A DNA stretch of 64,000 bases from Balneolaceae bacterium. Its GTDB lineage: Bacteria; Bacteroidota; Rhodothermia; Balneolales; Balneolaceae. A program made the position numbers and the translations under genes. The stretch spans positions 2,752,976 through 2,816,975 of the forward strand of contig CP051242.1 in the NCBI GenBank assembly GCA_017795005.1, in the 5' to 3' direction. The notes under the pieces were generated by a model. It ran no database searches, was not told the origin of the DNA, and worked only from the letters and a program-made list of their open reading frames with translations. Below, piece after piece: positions 59,288 through 64,000 of this stretch (its first letter is position 1; every line of letters begins with the position of its first letter).

Positions 59288-62200
59288 ATGATTATTCGAT
59301 TACTGCTGTTTACAGCCTTTATTGCATTTATTCCATTGACAGTGTCATCGCAAATATTCGGCTTTGTGGATGACTTCGAGGACTCTTCTCTTGATACACT
59401 TTGGGAAGGTGAAACTCATACATTATGGAGTGTTGGGGGGCTAAATACTTATAATCTTACCGAATCTAATGGGGTTCTAGGTATTAGTTATTCAAGGAAT
59501 TCAAACTCTGGATTAAACGACTCTTTTCAATTTACTCCTCCCTCAGGAATAGATGTAACGGATAATCCCAAACTTAGATTTTTCATTAAGTCTGATGTTT
59601 CCACTGACCTTATAATTGAAGCTGTTTATAATCGACGCCCTTCTCTTTCTTTAGAATTGAATACTCAGATTCCGGGAGATGGTGAGTGGAATAGCTATAC
59701 ATTTGATTTAGATTTAAATGAACTTGATGGAAGAAACATTCAATCCCTGAATTTTTATTTTGATAAAGGAAGTGATAACTCAAGTTCAGGAACTATAGAG
59801 TTTGACAATTTTAAAATTGCCGGGTTTGTTATCAATATCACGGACTTTACCGCAACTACTTTAGAAGGTAATAAAGTTCAATTGAACTGGACTTCTTCCG
59901 ACCCTTCAGCAACTGACATTTACCGAATTTATCGAAGCACAACACAAGGTTTTATTCCTTCTCAAAACAATCTTTTAACAGGCACAAGAAATACGAGTTT
60001 TCTTAATCAAGGTCTTGATGTTTATACCTCTTATTTTTACAAAATTGTACCCTCAGATACACTAGGAGAGGTATTCTTCCCCTCAATTGAAGTCAGGGCC
60101 GAAACTTATGAAGAAGGAGTTTTCCCAGAAATCAGTATCACAAAAATTAATAAAACCACTATTGGTAAATATGAAAAATTTGCCATCGACCTTGATCTCT
60201 CTAATGTAGGTATCGCTAACCCTTATGACCCGGACGATATTGATGTACGTGCCTGGTTTAAGTCTCCCTCCGGAGATACAACTCAAATATTTGGTTTCTA
60301 TGATGACTACAGTAACGCTGACCAATGGAGGGTATATTTTTCTCCTTTTGAAACAGGTACCTGGGAATATCAAATTATGGTGAGCGATATTGGTGGTAAA
60401 GATTCAACAGAAATAGCTTCCTTTACTGCTATTGAATCTGAATATGGAGGACCACTTAAGATTTCAGAGTCCAATCCCAATTATCTTGAATACCACAATG
60501 ATTCTCCTTTTTACGGCTATGCAGTTTACTATCCATGGAATATTCAGGAATCGGGACTTAATCGGTTAGAAAATTTTGGTCTTAATATAATTGGTTATTG
60601 GAATGGTACATATGATGGTTCAGGAAATGGAGGCGGAAGATATCTGGTAGAATCGATGGACTCAGGACTTGGCCGATATGATCAACGTAAATTAGGTAGA
60701 ATTGAACAAATCCTCGGCTGGCTTGAAGAGCGTGACATGAAACTCATGTATGCGATTTGGGCCCATCCTTTTTTAAGAGATGGAGCACCTGGTTGGGACC
60801 CAATCGACTGGCCAGGAAATAATCCATATCAGGATATCGTGGAGGCAGTGGATTTTTATACCGACAGTCTAGCCTGGGAGTACCAAAAGAAACAATATCG
60901 CTATTTAATTGCACGACTTGCTCATCATCGATCATTAGGTATTTGGGAAATCATCAACGAAATGCATGGAACCACTGGGTTTGCAAATGATCAAAATTCG
61001 GCAATAGCCTGGGTGGATAAAGTTCATGATTATTTAAAAGAACATGATCCTTATAAAAGACCTACAACTGCATCTTTTGGAAATGCCAATTTATGGAATG
61101 AAAGAGAGATCAAAACAGAGATAGTAAACCGGCATTATTATGAAACTCAGGGGTATCCCCGACCATTTAATGATAATGTTCGTGACGGATTATTTAACGT
61201 GGTTCAAACTTATCAAACTATGAAGCGGTCTGATAACCGTCCCGCCATGTTTGGTGAAGCAGGTTATACTTCTATGTTTTCTTCTTCAAATAGCTTTGAC
61301 TATACACAGGAATTCCACAATGCCTATTGGGTTGGCTTGGTAACCGGAATGGCTTCGACTCCTTTCTGGTGGGATTACACTACTCTTTCAATTTTCCTGG
61401 ATATAAGAATGCAAGTGTATTTGAACTTACAAGGGTTTGAATCCCAACTGGATTTACATAAAACTAACTATGAACCACAATCAAAAGATCAAGGCGGAGC
61501 AAATATATATTTCATGAAAGCTGACTCCTCTTCTTTTGGATGGCTTTGGAGTTACGAAAAATCAGATGCTTCTGAAACTACCTTCAACCTGAAAAATCAT
61601 CCCACAGGAACCTATTCGTTAAGTTGGTATAAAACATGGGATGGCGAAGTAGCAACTGTTGATACAGTAATCGCTGTTGATAATGAGTTAAAATTAACAT
61701 CTCCTGTTGTTCCGGGCTCCAGAAAAGATGTGGCTTACAAAATCCATAAAATCGAGAATAGTGCAAATGCCACTCAACTAAAGCTCATTATTTTAGCCAA
61801 TGAATTAGTAGCTTCACCTGATAGCTCTTACAAAATTTATGCTGCTATTACAGATAACTCAGGTCGACTTGTTAATAACGCAACCAATGAGATAACTTTC
61901 ACTCTTTCGGGAAATGGATCTCTTAATTCCAGCACTTCTATTGCCGAAGGAGGAATTGCCAGCGTTACCTATATCCCTGATACTAATGATTTATCTACTG
62001 TTTCTTTAACTGCCGAAGCTATGGGTTTAACTTCTGCATCATTAACTAACATTATGCTTACGGATACAGAGGATGAATCCACTGAATCAGCTCCAAAACA
62101 ATTTCGATTAGAACAAAATTATCCAAACCCTTTCAATCCAGCCACTACTATTTCATATTCCATTCCTGATAATAGATTGGTTCGTTTGGAAATCTTTGAT

Positions 62201-62359
62201 CAAATGGGAAGAAAAGTGGCAATCCTCGTAAATCAGGTACAAATTTCGGGTAATTATCAAATTAGTTTTAACGCTGAAAGTCTTGCCAGTGGAGTTTATT
62301 TCTATCGATTAGAGGCCGGTTCATTCACAAAAGTGCGGAGTATGTTGCTAATCAAGTAA
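59288..62359 (+). CDS. T9SS-exported modular glycoside hydrolase (DUF5060, clan GH-A)
   Basis: A 1023-residue protein with signal peptide (ending TVSSQ). Modules: a CBM-like beta-sandwich (about 25-180), a fibronectin type III domain (about 185-275), a DUF5060-like beta domain (about 280-385: GKYEKFAIDLDLSN...DVRAWFKSPSGDTTQIFGFY...WEYQIMV), a TIM barrel (about 390-700) with Glu558 in WEIINEMHG and Glu657 in MFGEAGY as likely catalytic pair, a bacterial Ig-like domain (about 840-930), and the T9SS sorting domain (EQNYPNPFNPATTIS...). DUF5060 enzymes act on agar-, porphyran- or mannan-type polysaccharides; the shared operator suggests a mannan link. Confidence 0.86.
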   Translation: MIIRLLLFTAFIAFIPLTVSSQIFGFVDDFEDSSLDTLWEGETHTLWSVGGLNTYNLTESNGVLGISYSRNSNSGLNDSFQFTPPSGIDVTDNPKLRFFIKSDVSTDLIIEAVYNRRPSLSLELNTQIPGDGEWNSYTFDLDLNELDGRNIQSLNFYFDKGSDNSSSGTIEFDNFKIAGFVINITDFTATTLEGNKVQLNWTSSDPSATDIYRIYRSTTQGFIPSQNNLLTGTRNTSFLNQGLDVYTSYFYKIVPSDTLGEVFFPSIEVRAETYEEGVFPEISITKINKTTIGKYEKFAIDLDLSNVGIANPYDPDDIDVRAWFKSPSGDTTQIFGFYDDYSNADQWRVYFSPFETGTWEYQIMVSDIGGKDSTEIASFTAIESEYGGPLKISESNPNYLEYHNDSPFYGYAVYYPWNIQESGLNRLENFGLNIIGYWNGTYDGSGNGGGRYLVESMDSGLGRYDQRKLGRIEQILGWLEERDMKLMYAIWAHPFLRDGAPGWDPIDWPGNNPYQDIVEAVDFYTDSLAWEYQKKQYRYLIARLAHHRSLGIWEIINEMHGTTGFANDQNSAIAWVDKVHDYLKEHDPYKRPTTASFGNANLWNEREIKTEIVNRHYYETQGYPRPFNDNVRDGLFNVVQTYQTMKRSDNRPAMFGEAGYTSMFSSSNSFDYTQEFHNAYWVGLVTGMASTPFWWDYTTLSIFLDIRMQVYLNLQGFESQLDLHKTNYEPQSKDQGGANIYFMKADSSSFGWLWSYEKSDASETTFNLKNHPTGTYSLSWYKTWDGEVATVDTVIAVDNELKLTSPVVPGSRKDVAYKIHKIENSANATQLKLIILANELVASPDSSYKIYAAITDNSGRLVNNATNEITFTLSGNGSLNSSTSIAEGGIASVTYIPDTNDLSTVSLTAEAMGLTSASLTNIMLTDTEDESTESAPKQFRLEQNYPNPFNPATTISYSIPDNRLVRLEIFDQMGRKVAILVNQVQISGNYQISFNAESLASGVYFYRLEAGSFTKVRSMLLIK

Positions 62360-62461
62360 CAATAGAAACTCTTTGGAATTCTGTTTTTGAAAATCACTCG
62401 CTTTCTTGTTTTCTAAACCCTATTTCTGTTAATTGATCTGAGTATTAGTAATCACTGAATA

Positions 62462-64000
62462 ATGAAATATTCATTTACAATAATCTTTTCTTTTATTTTT
62501 CTGATTGTTTTGAATAGCGAAAATGCGTTGGGGCAAAATTCTGCATTCTATACATCTGATTTTGAGTCTTCGGTTCTTTGGGACCAAGGATGGAGTCTTG
62601 CAGGACAAGGAGAGTTTTCTCAAACATCAGATAAAGCCTTCAGCGGGTTTGAAAGTGCTCTTATTGAGTTTGAAGATGAAGCAGGTTTATTGGATTTTCA
62701 GTTTTTTGTAAATCCGGACGCTATTCAGCGAAATTTTGATATTCTCAATACATGGGTTCTGATTCCCGAAAATATTTCTACGCTTGATAGTATTTCTTTA
62801 TATGCAGACTTAACATTGAACGGGGAAGAAAACGGAATTAGAGTAATAAAATCATATTCTCCCGAAGAGCTGCAGACTAATACATGGAATAAGCTTTCCA
62901 TTGATATTCCTTCTCATGACAGTCTTAAATTTTTTGGACTGCTTATTTCTACGAAAACAGGGATAGACAAGCCGGACTATTATGTAGACCTTTTTACTTC
63001 CAGTCCAAATTATATAGGGGTTGCTTCATTCGGCACCGTTCAAAACTTGGAAACTGATTCCATTGGTACAACTTATGCGGCGTTCAGCTGGGAGGCTCCA
63101 TCGGGAGAAGCACCTGAGCGCTACCTGATAATGAGACATGATAATTACAAGGGCAATTTCAACCCGATAGATACTACATCAAACCTATTCTATTATGATT
63201 CTGAACTTTTAAGCTCTACAGCCTATTTTTACGGCGTTTTTGCTCTGGACTCTCTGAATAGAAGAGCACCGCTTTACGAAAGTCTATTATTAAATACCCC
63301 TGCTTTTGATACCATTAAAACCTGGGACTTCGAAAATGGTGCAGAAAACTGGAAAACAGAATCGGCAGCATTAATTCAAAATAATACTGAAAAGGCCTTC
63401 AGCAACCGAAATTCGGTAAAGGTAAATAGTGATATTGAATCGTCTGAACTTTCTTTCTTTAAAGACGATTCGGAATTAAGTATGCTAATTCCAGGACAAA
63501 CAATCTTTTTTCACTTCTTTATTGATGAAATTTCTTTAAATCTAATCGATGAGATTTCCGCATACTCTGAAAGAAATGACCAATCCATCATAAATCAGAA
63601 GATTTTTAACGCAACTTCCATCATACCTAATGCCTGGAATGAAATTTCTGTAAAAATACCAGAAGACCTACCTATAGACTCGTTATCAAAAATTGGAATC
63701 CAAATTCAAAAAAAAGAACCGATAAATGCCATTTCATTCTTTGTTGATTTAATAACCACCGATCCATATGAGGAAGGTGACGTCACAATCTCTCCTCCCA
63801 GTAATTTAAAAGCCACTGTTGGTTATTATGATGCTACACTTAACTGGTCCCCTTCTGTTGGTACTGGTAAAATAGAATACTATGTTACTGCTTCCAGACC
63901 AGATTTTGGAATATTTCCTGCAGAAGTTGCCACCACTGACACTACATATACAATAAATGGTTTAGAACCCGGAATCGGGTACAAATTTTCTGTTGTTGCA
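62462..64000 (+). CDS. Secreted multi-module protein with FnIII domains (3' end off window)
   Basis: From the ATG at 62462 the frame is open for 513 codons to the window edge. A signal peptide (MKYSFTIIFSFIFLIVLNSENALGQ) leads to a jelly-roll module (FYTSDFESSVLWDQGWSLAGQGEFS..., to about 180), a fibronectin type III domain (GTTYAAFSWEAPSGEAPERYLIMRHD..., about 195-275), a second jelly-roll module (TWDFENGAENWKT..., about 285-435) and a second FnIII (PSNLKATVGYYDATLNWSPS...). This alternation resembles the N-terminus of the upstream T9SS glycosidase, so a catalytic and a sorting domain may follow outside the window. It starts 103 bases after its neighbour and is probably cotranscribed. Confidence 0.8.
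   Translation, partial: MKYSFTIIFSFIFLIVLNSENALGQNSAFYTSDFESSVLWDQGWSLAGQGEFSQTSDKAFSGFESALIEFEDEAGLLDFQFFVNPDAIQRNFDILNTWVLIPENISTLDSISLYADLTLNGEENGIRVIKSYSPEELQTNTWNKLSIDIPSHDSLKFFGLLISTKTGIDKPDYYVDLFTSSPNYIGVASFGTVQNLETDSIGTTYAAFSWEAPSGEAPERYLIMRHDNYKGNFNPIDTTSNLFYYDSELLSSTAYFYGVFALDSLNRRAPLYESLLLNTPAFDTIKTWDFENGAENWKTESAALIQNNTEKAFSNRNSVKVNSDIESSELSFFKDDSELSMLIPGQTIFFHFFIDEISLNLIDEISAYSERNDQSIINQKIFNATSIIPNAWNEISVKIPEDLPIDSLSKIGIQIQKKEPINAISFFVDLITTDPYEEGDVTISPPSNLKATVGYYDATLNWSPSVGTGKIEYYVTASRPDFGIFPAEVATTDTTYTINGLEPGIGYKFSVVA

Overview
The window looks like a chromosomal segment of a marine or halophilic Bacteroidota-related bacterium of the Rhodothermota/Balneolota type (Balneola- or Gracilimonas-like). 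This is inferred from several signs: AT-rich DNA, four complete or partial secreted proteins of type IX secretion (T9SS) style, three of them with the C-terminal NYPNPFNP(A/T)T sorting domain, a Bacteroidota-style Hc1 histone, DUF5683 and CcmD-type small proteins, TTTG/TAATTTG promoter-like elements, and glycan-utilisation loci with a TonB-dependent receptor but no SusD. I could not run a taxonomic search.

Layout. 1-4.8 kb: two minus-strand T9SS cargo proteins that share a long homologous block, with a tiny PID-CTERM-like protein and a patch of dispersed intergenic repeats between them. 5-17 kb: mostly housekeeping and catabolic genes: 3-hydroxyacyl-CoA dehydrogenase, penicillin-acylase-family hydrolase, a four-helix-bundle (S23-like) gene flanked by inverted heptad repeats, a two-domain cytidine deaminase, an Hc1 histone with a clear terminator, an NTF2-like protein, an HSL-type esterase, a large FAD/Fe-S oxidoreductase, a Nudix-type regulator and a lipoprotein aldose 1-epimerase.

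16.8-33.6 kb (minus strand): a beta-1,3/1,6-glucan (laminarin-type) locus. In transcription order it encodes a secreted TIM-barrel glycosidase fused to a probable outer-membrane beta-barrel, a multi-module glycan-binding lipoprotein, GH16 laminarinase, a cytoplasmic GH149-like beta-1,3-glucan phosphorylase, GH17 and GH30 lipoproteins, a GPH-type sugar symporter fused to a cytoplasmic GH17 domain, a second stand-alone cytoplasmic GH17, and a LuxR-type HTH regulator whose 5' end appears to be missing. The inferred flow is surface/periplasmic cutting, import through the fused carrier, then cytoplasmic hydrolysis and phosphorolysis.

34.4-50.8 kb: a beta-mannan/glucomannan locus on the minus strand: TonB receptor, T9SS beta-helix protein, SSS symporter, GH130 mannosylglucose phosphorylase, AGE-family cellobiose 2-epimerase, GH5, GH26 and a sugar isomerase-like protein. 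A divergent ROK regulator and a GH1 beta-glucosidase follow. A palindrome (TTAATCAA-N5-TTGATTAA) in the ROK/TonB-receptor interval recurs perfectly before the T9SS glycosidase at 59 kb and imperfectly before GH1, which suggests a ROK regulon.

50.8-64 kb: small membrane and HMA-like proteins, a Crp/Fnr regulator, tRNA-Asn(GTT), truA, GH29 alpha-L-fucosidase, DUF5683, a ccmCDEF cluster in which CcmE carries the CxxxY heme-attachment variant, and two plus-strand modular secreted carbohydrate-active proteins, the last running off the window.
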